The notes below the pieces were generated by a model that saw only the letters and a list, made by a program, of their open reading frames with translations, did not search any database and was not told the origin of the DNA. A DNA stretch of 64,000 nt. Origin: Arthonia radiata. Taxonomy: Eukaryota > Ascomycota > Arthoniomycetes > Arthoniales > Arthoniaceae. The translations under genes and the position numbers were made by a program. Shown here piece by piece: positions 44,014 to 56,409 of the stretch. The DNA lies in NCBI GenBank assembly GCA_002989075.1, contig PSQN01000013.1, positions 1,336,379 to 1,400,378 on the forward strand, in the 5' to 3' direction. Within the stretch, counting starts at the first letter, position 1, and each line of letters opens with the position of its first letter.

Positions 44014-47000
44014 ATGGCCGATCATCAGAACGCTGCACGGGTGAGGATAGCCCCTGCACTACAGATATTTTCGTCTAGGACTGCACCCCCCTCCCGCAGC
44101 TCTCCAGCGCTGCTCCAGCGCAACGCTTCCAAACAGCAGCAGACGAGCATGCCTTCTTGCTGTCCGAATTTTTTGCTGACGACTCCGTCACTAGGGCCGC
44201 AAGCGCAAACGGAGACGCTATCCAGAGCGTCCCCCGACTTCCGCCCAACTCGTCCTCGATGCCCGCTTGAAAGGCGACGTCGGCATCCTTAACGCAGATC
44301 TGTTTGATCACCTCTTTCCCGATTACGATACTGCAGACTCCTCCTCAGACACGATCCACCATATCGCCATATCCCCACACGCGCCGCCCGCGCACCGACA
44401 GCCGGACCTGGTATTGCCATGGACCGTGTTGGCTGTGAGAAAGCAGAGCTCTGGTTCAGCGGAGAAGGAAGTGGATGGAAGGGGTCACGAAGCTACGCCT
44501 GGAACAAGAGCAGGGAATGGAGGTGGGAGTGGGGGGATGCTAAAGTTTCCAGCGACGTCAAGCGCGCTGTACACGTTCACCCAGAATCTGCAAAAGACAA
44601 GCACGAATATCGCGAGGTTGGCGCTGCAGGTGCCGATTGAGATTAGCGTGTTGGCGACTGCACCAGTGGCGCTGGAGACCGTGGTAGTTAGCGTCGACGA
44701 GGAGGCTTTAAGCAAGCTCGAGGCAGCAAATCAAAAATTCCGCAAAGGAGGTTCAGCAGGGGGTGGCCTACGACAAAAGGCGCATCAGCGCTCGAATTCA
44801 CAAGGCGGCGGAACTGGAGGCTCAGCAGACAGATGGGAGGCTGCCATCCGTACCGCAGTCGCTGCGCAACATGTTATCCACACCAAGGATTTTCTTCCAC
44901 TGCCGCTATCGAGCCATCCAATCACGCATGTCGCGCCTCCTCCAGCGATAGTGGAGCTTTGCGAGCCTGTATCGCAGGGTGTGGTAGTCGAGGGGACAAG
45001 AATAGTAGTCATACCGGCCAAGGAGCAGGCAAGGAAGCCTCCTCAGATTACGAGTCCCACGTTCTCAATGGTCAATGGGACACTGCCTGAAGAGGACGAA
45101 GATACTTCGAATGAGCAGTTTTACTCGGCTGCGGAAGACAAGTCGCCGGCGGCGAAGAAGTTACGCACAAGGCAGAGCTCAGACTCCGATATGGACACGG
45201 CTGAACCCAACGACGACACCGATTTGTCGGATGGCGAGACGGATACGCTTGGGCTCAGCCTGCCCATGTTGCCCAGTCAGCCCACTGGCACCTTCTCAGC
45301 ACTGACAGCTGCGACGCCTCGCGTCGGAAACCCGTTTCTAGATGGTGTGGCGTCACCTGGCTCTGCTGTTTCTGGCTATTCTATGTCTACAGTCGTTGGC
45401 GGAGGTACAAAGGGCAAGTTGTTCGAGACACAGGGTCTCTTGACGCCGCTTCCGGGTGAGGTGCTGCATCCCAAGCCGCTGCAAGAAGAAGACGAAGAGG
45501 CCAGAGCGTATGTCGACACCGCTCTCCTAAGCAAAGTTGGCTGCTTCTCCGGCGACTGGGTGCGCATCGAAGCTGCGCCAGACGAGAGCTTGGGATCGTG
45601 GGGATTGAACTCGATCGACGAAGCGGAGAAGGAGGACCCAGAGTGGCGCGTTGTGAAGCTCTACGCTTTCCCTGGTCTATCCACGAAACGACCGCGATAT
45701 GCCATCAACAAAGCAGGAAACCGGAAAAGCGGCGCTTTCTTCTTCCCCACGAGATCGGCACCAAAAGTTTATCTGTCGCCCATTACGCTGGCGAATCTGG
45801 GGGGACCGAAAAACGTGCGGCTGGCGAAATTGGATTTGCTGCCTAATCGTAGGGCTTCGAGACAGCCTTTGGCAGGTCTCACATCACAATACCCCCCCGT
45901 AGCCAAGGATGTCACACTCCAGAAAATGTCCACGCCAGTCGCCCATGAGAAAAGCCTAGACGCTGGTGTACGGTGGGCTCTAGAGCGGCACTTCAAACAG
46001 CGTGCACGCATTGTTAAGAAGGGTGATTTGATCGCTATTCCTGTCAACGCCTCCCTGGCAAGGGCTCTAAGCACGTCCGGTACCGACGAAGATGGATTGC
46101 AGCAGGAGCTGCTCTCTACTTCTGAATCGGACATAGATGTTGCAGAAAGTTCGAATCGCACGGTCGCGTGGTTCAAGGTCGGTGGTGTTCACGCTGACCA
46201 AGATGTTGACTCGCCTTGGGGTCCGCTGGCGGTGGTACGGCCTGAGGTGACTAAACTGGCGCAAGCTGGTGATCATCAAGGGAAAGTACCAGATGGAATG
46301 CACAGCACATGGTAAGTCGACGTATCATCTAAATCCCTTCTTTGCAATAGCCAGCGGGTCCGTGTAGTTTCAAAATAGCGTGAGGCTCGCCTCTGTCAAT
46401 CAGCCAGTCGTGCTCAATGCCGCTGAAAGGGACGTCAGGCAGTCTAGTCAACAGAGCATCTGCGAGCATAGCATACTGCTCTCAATCTCCTAGCTCACAT
46501 ATCAACTCGCTGGCGTTGCACCAATTCGATCTCTTTCTGTCCTCCTCAGAGCTAGCGGGCGAGCTGACATTCTACCCAGGCCCTATTACATGGGAACAAA
46601 GCGGGCACCACCAGGCGAGCCGAGTAATGCAATAGATGAACAGCAGTTACAGCGTCCCAAAACACATATTTCACAGGTCCGGCGGCGCCTACGCGAGCTT
46701 ATGCCGATAGCTATTTCACCTCAAGCCATCCAGTCACTGCCGCCAATTGCTATCTTATTAGTGTCAACACAGCGCCACATTGGCAAGTCTACAGTGGTAA
46801 CAGACACATGCTCTGACCTTGGTCTCCATTGCTTCTCCGTCGATGCATACGATGTGCTGTCGGAAGGTGGCGGCGGCGGTGGAGATGTCCACACAGCGGG
46901 ATACCTTGAGTCTCGCCTTGAGCGTGGCCTGTTCTCAGGATCTGAGCACACTGCTCTACTTCTGCAACATGTTGACACCTTGACTGCCGATCGTATGATT

Positions 47001-49333
47001 TCAGTCGTCAAGTCAACTCTCGCAAAATCAAGGGTATTGGTTGCTACCACGGCCAATGTTGACAAGATACCGGAAGGAATGCGTAGCATCTTCTTGCACG
47101 AGATTGAGATGTCGGCGCCGGACGAGCACGAGCGCGAAGGTATACTACGTACACTCTTGCAAGATCGAGGGCTGCCTATTGCTTCGGATGTGGATCTATC
47201 TTCGGTTGCTATGAAGACTGCCGCGCTTGTCGCGGGCGATTTAGTAAGTTGAGAGCACCAGCAAGTTCAAACTTCCATGCCAGTTCACAGCAGTGATGCG
47301 CCGCTTCGCCGGCGCTGCAGCATAATGAATGGTGTTGTGTAATGGAGGCGAAGTACCGTTTGCTGACCTTTACTGTAGTCAGACGTAGTCGATCGAGCAT
47401 CAATCGCACGCCAAGAGCGTCTTGAGGGCCTTGCAGCTTCTAATAGCGCCCGTCTGGACCAGATATCGCAGAATACCTCAACGCCGTCCGAACGTCAATG
47501 CACGGTTCGCGATATCCACATTGCACTCGGCCCTGCTGCGCTCTATCTGACCGCTGCTGATTTCGCCACTGCCGTTGACGCTGCACGGAAAAATTTCGCT
47601 GACTCAATCGGTGCGCCTAAGATTCCGAACGTCTCATGGGATGATGTAGGTGGTCTCTCGAATGTTAAAGATGCTGTCATGGAGACTATACAACTTCCAC
47701 TCGAGCGTCCAGAGCTCTTCGCGAAGGGCATGAAGAAGCGCAGTGGTATTCTGTTCTATGGACCACCTGGCACAGGAAAGACGCTGCTCGCCAAAGCTAT
47801 TGCAACGGAGTTCTCCCTCAACTTCTTTAGTGTTAAAGGACCGGAGCTGCTCAATATGTACATTGGCGAGTCCGAAGCAAACGTAAGGCGAGTCTTTCAG
47901 CGAGCAAGAGACGCCAGACCTTGCGTGGTCTTCTTCGATGAGCTGGATTCCGTTGCGCCGAAACGTGGCAATCAAGGCGACAGCGGCGGTGTCATGGACC
48001 GCATAGTATCACAGCTGTTGGCCGAGCTGGACGGCATGAGCTCAGGCGATGAGGATGGTAAGGGAGGTAGCGGCGTATTCGTTATCGGCGCTACGAACAG
48101 ACCTGATCTCTTGGACCAAGCGCTATTGCGACCCGGCAGATTCGACAAAATGCTATACTTAGGCGTCTCCGACAATCACGACAAGCAGTTGACCATCCTA
48201 GAAGCCTTGACCCGCAAGTACGTTCACTCTCACAGCAGATCTCTATCCATCAATTTCCGCGGACTTTTGAAGTGCGCAGGTGCTGACGTTCTCGTTCCAG
48301 ATTCTCACTCCATCATTCTCTATCGCTCCGCAATGTCGCAGACTCTCTACCTCTTACCTACACAGGCGCCGATCTTTACGCACTCTGCTCTGACGCCATG
48401 CTCAAAGCCATCACTCGCCGTGCCACCGCCGTCGATGCCAAAGTCCGTGCAATCAACGCAAAGCGAGCCGCGTCACGGTCATCACGACGACACCAGTCCA
48501 CATCCTCGCATTCACGGCACAGCATGTCCCGATCTACCTCGCATGCCAGCCAGCGTCATCTCAGCGCCGGCGAGTCGGAGCCAGAACAGGATCAATTACC
48601 CTCAACTGCAAGAGGCAGAACCGCTGGCCCGATAAGCGTGGCGTACTTTTTTGACCATTTAGCTACCGCAGAAGACACTGACGTCATGGTGGAGGAGCAG
48701 GATTTCGTGGCTGCCCATTCTGAACTCGTTCCTTCCGTATCTGCCAAAGAGCTAGAGCATTATGAGCGGGTAAGAGCGGTGTTCGAGCGTGTGGAAAGCG
48801 CGAAGGAGAAGGCGCAGGCAAATGGGAAGGCGCGGCAGCCAAATGGGGTAGGTGCGAACGAGGATGATTATGTATTGAGGACGGAGAATCTGAGCCTTGG
48901 GGATGGGCCGGGAGGATGGGGCTACAGCGATGATGGTGAGCGAATGCCCCTTGCAAATTATCGGTTTGAGCATCCAACAGCCCGCGTCTCAGTAACGAAC
49001 CTAGCGCTGGACGATTTGCGGTCAGGCGCGTGGGCTCTTCCGAGCAGCTCTATACTGCAGCGCATACATGTTCCGACCGCAGCCGTTTGCAAGGCCTAAT
49101 CTCCTGACAAAAGCCAAGAATGGTTTTCGTCGCCCCCAAAAAAGTTCTTGTGAAAGCTCTGAAGAGTTCGTGCTGACATACTGAACACAGATGGCCCAGG
49201 CACCAAACTCAAAGCGAACGGCGTCCTCACAAAAGGCTCCGGCAAAGGCAAAGGCAAAGCCGTCGACAACGCAGGCAACGACTTTGGCTTCGGCAGCGTG
49301 ACGGACGACGATAGAGAGCTGTACGATTCGTAG
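44014..49333 (+). CDS. PEX6: Peroxin-6, AAA ATPase of peroxisome biogenesis
   Basis: Six exons (44014-44040, 44195-46311, 46580-47243, 47379-48217, 48301-48935, 49191-49333) join to 1474 residues. The N-terminal region has the Pex6 start [13 protein letters not shown] then [17 protein letters not shown]1 has a degenerate ATP site ([11 protein letters not shown]). D2 is canonical: [14 protein letters not shown], Walker A GPPGTGKT (about residue 1064), Walker [11 protein letters not shown], the second region of homology [17 protein letters not shown], then [20 protein letters not shown]. The C-terminus [19 protein letters not shown] is typical. With Pex1 it pulls ubiquitinated Pex5 out of the peroxisome membrane. 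Exon 1 (9 codons) and the 268-nt intron before D1 are the least certain parts. An intron at 47244-47378 looks like a decayed introner-like element. Confidence 0.95.
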
Positions 49334-50960
49334 ATGATGGCGCGTGCATATACGTGTGCGTATGTTGTACAGGTAATGTACAGTAGATCAAAAGCACATG
49401 AGCGTATCACGTCAATATCATTACTTCAAAGCACTGAATTGTTTGAGCCTCTTCAGGCACAAGGCTCTCCTATCCTTTCCTACCGATGCGCCAGCGCCGG
49501 TGAGATGGCGCGAAGCCTTGTAGTTGCTGCCTATTTGTAATACCATGAGAACGCTGTCAGTTCATACTCCCAAAGAAGGATGAGGTCATCTGAAGCATCC
49601 GGCAGACTATCCTCTTCAATGTAACGCCTCAAATCCGCGGACCAGCAAGCGCAGGTACCCGCACACACCGCGCTCGATCGCGTTTCAGCGCTCCCACGGC
49701 GGCTGTGCCCGCGCCTCAGATGCATAGGCCATGGAAGATGAGTAGCGCGACACAGCCAGCTACATCCACATCACCCACGGTAACATACTCATAATCACGA
49801 TCTGCACCTGCCTGTCTCATGGCGAAGCGCGTGGTGTGCGAAACAAGACGACGACAGGATCACGGATCACGCACACGATGCGAACGAGCACACAAAGTCT
49901 CTCGCGAATCCTCACCATCGCGGCATCCATTCGTCCAAACACCCCTTCAGAAGTCCGCCGGAGTCCGCGGCGCTCCCAGCGGATCGTGCTTCACGTCACA
50001 CGTGGCACTGTTGCCTCATGATCCTCCCGCGCCATCTTCCACGGTCCATCGCAAAACGCACCGCTCGCTTGCCACTTCGCTAACTCAACGCATCCCACAT
50101 CCAACTGCCATACTGACCTCCACGCCCTGCAAACTCAGGTGCCGTATATCCAGCACCCATGCCGCATACCCACCACCCTTGCGTCGGTCCAGCCAAACTC
50201 TCGACCTCACCAGATGCTCGATCTAGATACGAGCCTTGATAAGTTCTAGCGCCCTCATACACCCATGAAACAAGCGCGTATCACAGAACGGAGTGATCCA
50301 TCGACCAGGCTGAAACAGTGGGCTCGGGAGCGGTGCCGATGCCCGAAGGCGGGCGTTTGGAGGACTTGCTGGTTGTGTTGGTCTGAAGCTGTGTCGGGTG
50401 ATGTGATCGGGAAGGGGGTCTACTTGGTTAGGGAGGTAGATTTTTGAGAGTATGTGGGTTTTGTGGGTGGTTGGAGTAGCTGAGCTGGTTTGAGGTCACG
50501 TGGTAGTCTCCCGGCAGGTTCATCGTAAATGAGCTCATTACACAGTCCAAAGTCGCGAAAAGCGAATTGAAGATAGGCGCTTCAGACCGCTTACATGGAA
50601 TGTACAAAACCATGTTTGAAATCAATTGATCATTCGATCAGTATTCTCATTCAAGCAGACCTAAAGCCGCCTCATCAATACGCCGCCACAAGCGACTCGC
50701 CCTAGATGCAGAGCTAATATACTAAACATTACATCCAATCCATGGACTCTTCTCCTATAGCATAACCATAAACGTCATTGCCTGCAAAACGCTCAGTGGT
50801 ATCATTAAAATCAATGCTGTTTCCCTTCTTCCCAAACCCTTAGCGACAAACGAGATCCGTAACCATTACCGTGAACCAACATAAAAGCTCCTCGATTTGC
50901 GCGTTCGCCAGTAGCATAACCGCATGCGCATCGTGATCAGTCATAAGTGGAGAGGCCCGC
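49334..50960. other. Intergenic, one weak open frame
   Basis: About 1.6 kb between convergent PEX6 and C2H2 genes. A minus-strand frame at 49531-49725 encodes 64 residues with a protein-like end (DLRRYIEEDSLPDASDD) but no family, and it may be chance. The frames at 49819-50262 are low-complexity. Nothing else was seen. Confidence 0.35.
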
Positions 50961-53120
50961 TCATTCCATATCGCCCTCAGCGTCTCGCTCTTCGCGCCTC
51001 GCGATCGCGGCTTCACTCGCCACGCCTCGGTCGACAAGAACCCATCCATTACCAGTCGTTCTCTCCTCCACTAACCCCTCCTCAACAAGCCAATTAAGCA
51101 ACAACGCATCACTCTCCCAAGGCGGCTCGTTAAGCTTCTCTGTCGCCATAGTCACCTCACTCACACTCCCCTTGCTACTCCCGCTCTTCGACCGCTTATG
51201 CCCCTTCTTTCCGTCGGGCTCCTGCGCAGAAACAGGCGACGTGTTCGTCGAGCCAGGCGTAGCACCAGTGAGAGCAACGAGATGCCTCCCCACGTGCTCC
51301 AACCACTCGACACTGCACCCGCGCTCCCGTTCCTGCTCACTCCCGTCCCCTTCGGCGCTCTCGAACATCTTGTGACAGAACGCGCACGCCAGCTTCTTCG
51401 GCGCCCGGCGGAGCTGGATCCAGCATCTCTTCCGCACACGCTCCAGCGCCTGCTCGATGGTCTCGTTGTCGAAGCCAGCGCTGTCGTTGCCGCCTGCGGA
51501 CAGCGGGTCTGCGGTCTCGGGGAGATCATAGACGGTAGCGGCGCCGCGACGGTCACCACAGTGCATACGCCGGAGATGCTGCACGAATAGGTCTTTGCGA
51601 TTGAAGTCGTTGGGCCTGCTCACGACATCGGGACAGAGGTCGCAGCGCCAGAAGCCGAGGAGGAGGTGTTGCGTCAGGACGTGGCGTTTCCATTCGTTCT
51701 TGCTGGTGAAGGTCTTTGGGCAGCTATATGGAGTGAGGGGACATGTGAACGGTCGTGGCGGCTGCGGGGCTGGTGGATGGACGGTGGGGTTTGGTACTGA
51801 GGAGACAGAGCCAGGGTGGTAGGACGAGAGACTCTGAGAGGATGTAAGACTGTGGCTGCTGTGGGGCGTGTGGCGACTGGACGTTTTGGGTGAATAGGAT
51901 GGCATGTGGGAGTTGCTGGATTGTCGGCGGGTGTGCGTGCGCTTTGTGATGCGGTGGGTTGTGGGAGAGTAATTATTGCTGTTGTTGTTGCAGGCGGCGT
52001 TGTAGGAGGAAGAGCGCGCGTGTGCATTATAGGCTGGTCTTCTGATGTGGCCAGTAGAGCGTACTTGGCGATGGGCGCGAGAACGAGGTGAGCGGAGGGA
52101 ACGGCCAGGGAGGTAGTCGGAGTCGGCGTCATTGTCGCTTTTGAGAGGCATCTCGTAGTCTGAGAGGGCATCGCCGGCGGGTGTGAGGGACTGCCGAACG
52201 GGCAGAGAATGTGCGTCGTGCGGCGATGGGTAGCGGAACTGTGCAGATTGCGCAGAGAGACTATGAGTGTGCTGTGGCTGTGGTTGTTGCGGCGGAATGG
52301 AGGAAGCGCGAGTACTGTTGTCAACGTCCATATCCGTGTTGAACATGGCGAAGGGAGTGGTGTGTCGGCTGACTTGAGCCGATGCAGGGATGGTAGGATG
52401 AGCGAAGGTGGTGCCCAAGCTGGCGATATCCGTGACTGGCTGCGAAGTCTGGGTATCTTGAGCGGTGTATGATATGTCGTTCTTGGCCCAAGCAAAAGGA
52501 TCATGAACGTCGCTCGCAGCAGAGATGGAACCAAAGGCTGATCCTCTTCTTGAGACTTCAATACTCTGCGATGCTGGTGAACAAGAGACACCGTCAAAAC
52601 GGCTCGAGAAAGTAGAACTAGGCCAGTAGTTCGAGCCGGATGCAGAGGACAATATAGTGTCGTCTGGGGACGAGAGCCTGTCGTGATACTGCGTGATCGC
52701 CGAGACAGGCTCCGGGATCCAAGCGCAGCCCTCAAATGGGGAGAAGTCGCGGACTGGTGCTGACTGTGGGACGGCATGGAACGACCATTGGTCCTCGACG
52801 TAACGCTCGAGAGCTGAGTTAATGTGGTCCTGGTGGCCGAATTGGTGAGTGTCGAAGTTTGACAGGTCAGTCACAAGCTTGAAAGGCGGCTGTGGTTGTG
52901 TATGCTGCCCTTGGTGCTGAGCCTGGTGTTCGAATTGGTGTTGTTGAGACTGATGTTGTTGGTGATGGCTATAGCTGTTGTTGTTGTTGTTGTCCTGCCC
53001 ATGCTGCCACTGATCATGTAACGGCCATCTGAGGTCCTCAACCTGGCCTAATTCTTGTTCAACATGTCCATCTACCCGTATACAAGGTATTGACATGGGG
53101 GGTGGGGGCATGGTCCCCAT
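50961..53120 (-). CDS. C2H2 zinc-finger transcription factor with Gln/His/Asn-rich N-terminus
   Basis: A single exon of 719 residues starting with ATG at 53120. Residues ~40-80 are Gln/His/Asn-rich (runs of Asn, HHQQHQSQQHQ), followed by long Ser/Thr/Pro-rich activation-type sequence. Around residues 455-525 lies the zinc-finger module: TCPLTPYSCPKTFTSKNEWK with RHVLTQH, GFWRCDLCPDVVSRPNDFNR and KDLFVQHLRRMHCG. A further Cys/His group follows (KKLACAFCHKMFES, WLEHVGRHLV). A C-terminal acidic helix region (ALLLNWLVEEGLVEER) could be a cofactor surface. The arrangement is that of fungal DNA-binding regulators; target genes cannot be named. The AAC/CAA-type codon runs may vary between strains. 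A long non-coding upstream region suggests a long leader. Confidence 0.85.
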   Translation of the reverse strand: MGTMPPPPMSIPCIRVDGHVEQELGQVEDLRWPLHDQWQHGQDNNNNNSYSHHQQHQSQQHQFEHQAQHQGQHTQPQPPFKLVTDLSNFDTHQFGHQDHINSALERYVEDQWSFHAVPQSAPVRDFSPFEGCAWIPEPVSAITQYHDRLSSPDDTILSSASGSNYWPSSTFSSRFDGVSCSPASQSIEVSRRGSAFGSISAASDVHDPFAWAKNDISYTAQDTQTSQPVTDIASLGTTFAHPTIPASAQVSRHTTPFAMFNTDMDVDNSTRASSIPPQQPQPQHTHSLSAQSAQFRYPSPHDAHSLPVRQSLTPAGDALSDYEMPLKSDNDADSDYLPGRSLRSPRSRAHRQVRSTGHIRRPAYNAHARSSSYNAACNNNSNNYSPTTHRITKRTHTRRQSSNSHMPSYSPKTSSRHTPHSSHSLTSSQSLSSYHPGSVSSVPNPTVHPPAPQPPRPFTCPLTPYSCPKTFTSKNEWKRHVLTQHLLLGFWRCDLCPDVVSRPNDFNRKDLFVQHLRRMHCGDRRGAATVYDLPETADPLSAGGNDSAGFDNETIEQALERVRKRCWIQLRRAPKKLACAFCHKMFESAEGDGSEQERERGCSVEWLEHVGRHLVALTGATPGSTNTSPVSAQEPDGKKGHKRSKSGSSKGSVSEVTMATEKLNEPPWESDALLLNWLVEEGLVEERTTGNGWVLVDRGVASEAAIARREERDAEGDME

Positions 53121-55512
53121 CGGTACGTATTGGCTGTGTCAGCCTGGGACACCAGGTTTGACAGGACAATTCTTTGACGAGGCCTGGGCTGCCTTGGTGG
53201 AGGAGCGAAACGAGGATTCAGGTGAACGTTGAGAATTAGATTAAATTACGAAATACGGTGTATATCTTGCGCGCAGCATCTGCGGTAACGAACGACGATG
53301 GGTGAAGGTAGAAATGAAAAGGACGACGAGAGAGTAATGAGGCGTGGAGGTAGGATGGGCCGGTAGAGTAGCTTAAGGGTTGTCCGTGGAGACAAAGGCA
53401 GTATGGAGACGTCGCATAAGATGCTGAGACAGACACGGGCCAAAGCCGGAGTGGGAGGAACAGGGCATGACATATGACTTTAGTATTTTCACGCCTGCCC
53501 CGGGATCTGGGCGCGGCCAGCAGCGTGGGAGGGCATCGCAGAGCCGCATAAAGGGTGCATAAGGACAACAATGCCACATGGGCAATCGTGAAATGGTGCT
53601 GCAGGCTTGCCTGGGCGCTAATGCGCGTCAGTCTGCAAGGGCAGACCAATGGTCGAATGCGTTAAGCGAGTGGGCGGCGGCGAAGCTCGTTGCAGCAATT
53701 GAACTTTCTGGGTTCTTGGACTGAAAAGCTCGCGCGAAAGAGGGCGTTGATCTGACGGTCCGAGAGCGGTAGTGTCGACGGCTCAGTTTGGGGAGGAAGG
53801 GGGAAGAGTTTGACAGCTGGCCTCTCCGCGATTGGACGGGTGGCTACCCCTATTCGGTGCACGGTTCACAACCTTGGTTATGAGAAACACATCACCCTTG
53901 TTTCGGATGAGAAGAAGTGTGTGCATCGCTGCATCGTCCTGCCGCTCGGCACACGGGCTGCCATCTGGGGTCAACAAGCTTTTCTCGCACTTCACACAAT
54001 CGAGTGATGGCGGCTTCTGGCAAGACAGGGAAGTGGCTGAGGTGGAAGAGCGCGAGTCGAAGTTTGCTGTGTCCGGCGAGCTGGGATGTTCCCAGTCGGA
54101 TGTGGAAACGCTAGGGAGGAGCAGCAAGAAGGCGGCCAGATCGAGAAGAGGTCGAATCCCAAGAAGGAGCCAGAGCCAAACGGTCGGGCGTGCCAAGCGA
54201 GCAGGACCAGACAGGCCATTGGTCGCGGGATGGACCGACGTTAGCGGCAGTAGATTGAGCACGGACGATGCCTCTCAGGGCAGAGTGCTAGTCCGCTTTC
54301 AGTCGAGATCTCGACTCTCGGCCCTGCAAGTCCATCAGCCCTCACCGCGGGCCTCTCGTCGCTGATATACCCCTCGTGATCATGCTGCGGCTCTCTTCTA
54401 GCGCTCATGAACCGTTGTATGAATGCTCACCTACTTGCATGAGCTCACTCGCCTTATCAGCGCGGAGTTGAATAATCGTCGCGTCGGTGAATGGTTCCCA
54501 ACCGGGATTTGAGACGGATCCAGGCAAGCACGCTTTGCTGGCCGGGTCTCTCGGTCCTCGCCAGTGCTGAACGCTCTTGCATGTGTCCGGCGCGTAAAGT
54601 GCATAGGCAGCAGGATAGGGTCTCTCGTATCTGCTTGCCTGTGAAATGAGAGGGGTCACTGGTGAGGTCGAAGATTGTGTGAAGTCGCCGCAAAGAGCTA
54701 GGGATACGTTTCAGCACGTGCGAGAGACGTGCAGGACAAAGCAACGCACAGACCGGAGTCAGAATGCATCAAGATTTAAAGTCAAGGTTGACGGGCCACG
54801 GCAGCAGGTTGGGGCATCTCTCTGCCCGACTCTGAATTCTGGACCCGACCATCCGTTCGCTTGGCGCTCTAATAACGCCTGCCCAGGCGTTAGCGCGTCT
54901 GCCAGGATAGGTTGCCGGTCTCTCAATCAATTGTGAAGTTCGGCCCACAGTTGATGGTCAAGTTGTCGAGCTCCTATCCAACGTAACCGAAGGGTTTACA
55001 ACTACAGTAAAGGTCTGAATCCTGGCGTAGCACGTATCGCTGTGACTTACCTATCGCTGATGTTTTAACGCTCGATCAAGCAAAGCAGGAGCTCATTAGC
55101 TCTGCAGACTGCTTCGATGGTATGTCTGTGCTCATATGCGTAGTTGAGAAACTCTCTTAGCACAAACCTGATTGAGTTGGACGGCGACGGAAGGGTGGGG
55201 TGGCGTCGCTTAAGACGACACAGGCTGTGGTGCGTGAAGACGTTTTCAAGAAGGGAAAAAGGCTGAGCTTTGCGCTCTCTCGGTCTTATACTCCCCTTCG
55301 CTTGTCCGCATACGCATTATTGGAGATGGATGTGTCTCTCCTCTAAGTTGGTTATCGTTTTTGATGATCTCTTTGCATCCTAAGTCCTGCCGGAAGCACA
55401 ATGGTTTTGCTGACCTGTAAGCTGATATAGCGTGAAGGTCCTGACAGCGCTCGAGGATCTGCTTCTCTGTCAGCGAAGTCTCACAATAGGGGAGAGGTCG
55501 CTAATTTGACAG
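53121..55512. other. Long gene-poor region upstream of the C2H2 regulator
   Basis: About 2.4 kb. Open frames on both strands at 53783-54365 overlap almost exactly, are Arg/Ser-rich and show no motif, so neither is called. The nearer part is probably promoter and leader of the minus-strand regulator, as such genes often have extended upstream regions. No repeat or transposon was found. Confidence 0.45.
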
Positions 55513-55845
55513 ACTCTAGTTACTTCGACTCTTAAGCATCGAGAATTCCAAGATTACTATTCAAGAAGCTGGATACGCAGGGCCGAGCTTGACGGCGTCT
55601 CCGACGCCATCCATGTCACGGACCTCAGCGGCCGCACCACGCGTGACTGGATCATGGCCCGGGCTCAGCTGTCTGACACGAGGCTCCTGGTCGACCACAG
55701 CTCCCCGCTAGACACGATGGATATCAGCGGCCGCACCACGGTTCTCTACGCGGTCAATAGCCACAACGACGATGCCCTCCGCCTCGTCCGCCAGGCCGGC
55801 GCAAATCCTGACTTTGATGCTCGTGAATTCATCTTGGGGGTGTGA
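55513..55845 (+). pseudogene. Ankyrin-like fragment
   Basis: After an intron-like 3' end (TTTGACAG at 55505-55512) a frame of 110 codons runs to TGA. It reads as a partial ankyrin array: DLSGRTTRDWIMARAQLSDT then DISGRTTVLYAVNSHNDDAL and RLVRQAGANPDFDAR. The two SGRTT units are spaced exactly 99 nt, one ankyrin repeat. No start codon, signal or upstream exon was found, so it is either the end of a gene whose 5' exons I missed or a remnant. The frame itself is intact. Confidence 0.4.
55625..55740 (+). repeat. 99-nt spaced direct repeat inside the ankyrin fragment
   Basis: The 17-mer TCAGCGGCCGCACCACG occurs at 55625-55641 and again at 55724-55740. The 99-nt offset equals one 33-residue ankyrin unit, and the encoded SGRTT is the same. 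Confidence 0.7.
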
Positions 55846-56103
55846 AAGCGGGAGACACGACGCGTCAACCCGAATCGGCGCCAAGACGCTCTCACGCATC
55901 GTAACACGACGTGCGCGCCCTACGTATCATTGAATCTAGTGCCTGATGATTGACACTGAAAGCGTGCGAATTCCGATAACGTGGCTCCAAAGAAGCCATA
56001 AAATAGCTGTTGTCCGCACACAAAAATTTGGAAGGCATACTCCTTCTATCATTCTGTGTAACATATATTCAAAGACGTCTACTTTGCCAGACACCCAGCA
56101 ACG

Positions 56104-56409
56104 ATGACGAGCAATGCAACCGCCACTGCCACTGCGCTTTCGGATAAAGAGCACTCCCTTTACGAGCGAATAATGAAAGACGTTGACCCACATGACCCCC
56201 ATAAGATTATTATTGACATCAGTTACATCTACAACCCGGTGGAAAAAGAGAAGATCAAGCGTCAAATAGGAGGCCTTGCCAAAGACTACGGAAGGGACTG
56301 GAAGAGCGAAGTTAAGTCCAGCACGCTGTTCAACTGGGAATACATCCTCGTTGGGCTCTCGCCGGTCTACAAGCACAGTATGAGCCTCAAGCTTCTCGGC
56401 CGTTTATAA
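56104..56409 (+). CDS. Hypothetical small protein, 101 residues
   Basis: ATG frame of 101 residues beginning with an Ala/Thr-rich stretch and continuing with a charged, balanced sequence (EHSLYERIMKDVDPHDPHK, IIIDISYIYNPVEKEKIKRQ, IGGLAKDYGRDWKSEVKSS). No signal peptide, no membrane helix and no known family. Codon and residue use look coding, and a further exon is possible. It stands alone between the ankyrin fragment and the decarboxylase. Confidence 0.45.
   Translation: MTSNATATATALSDKEHSLYERIMKDVDPHDPHKIIIDISYIYNPVEKEKIKRQIGGLAKDYGRDWKSEVKSSTLFNWEYILVGLSPVYKHSMSLKLLGRL

Noticed and set aside
53783-54365. Overlapping long frames on both strands upstream of the C2H2 regulator
   Set aside because: Arg/Ser-rich composition, no motif, no splice support, and each is the shadow of the other in GC-rich DNA.
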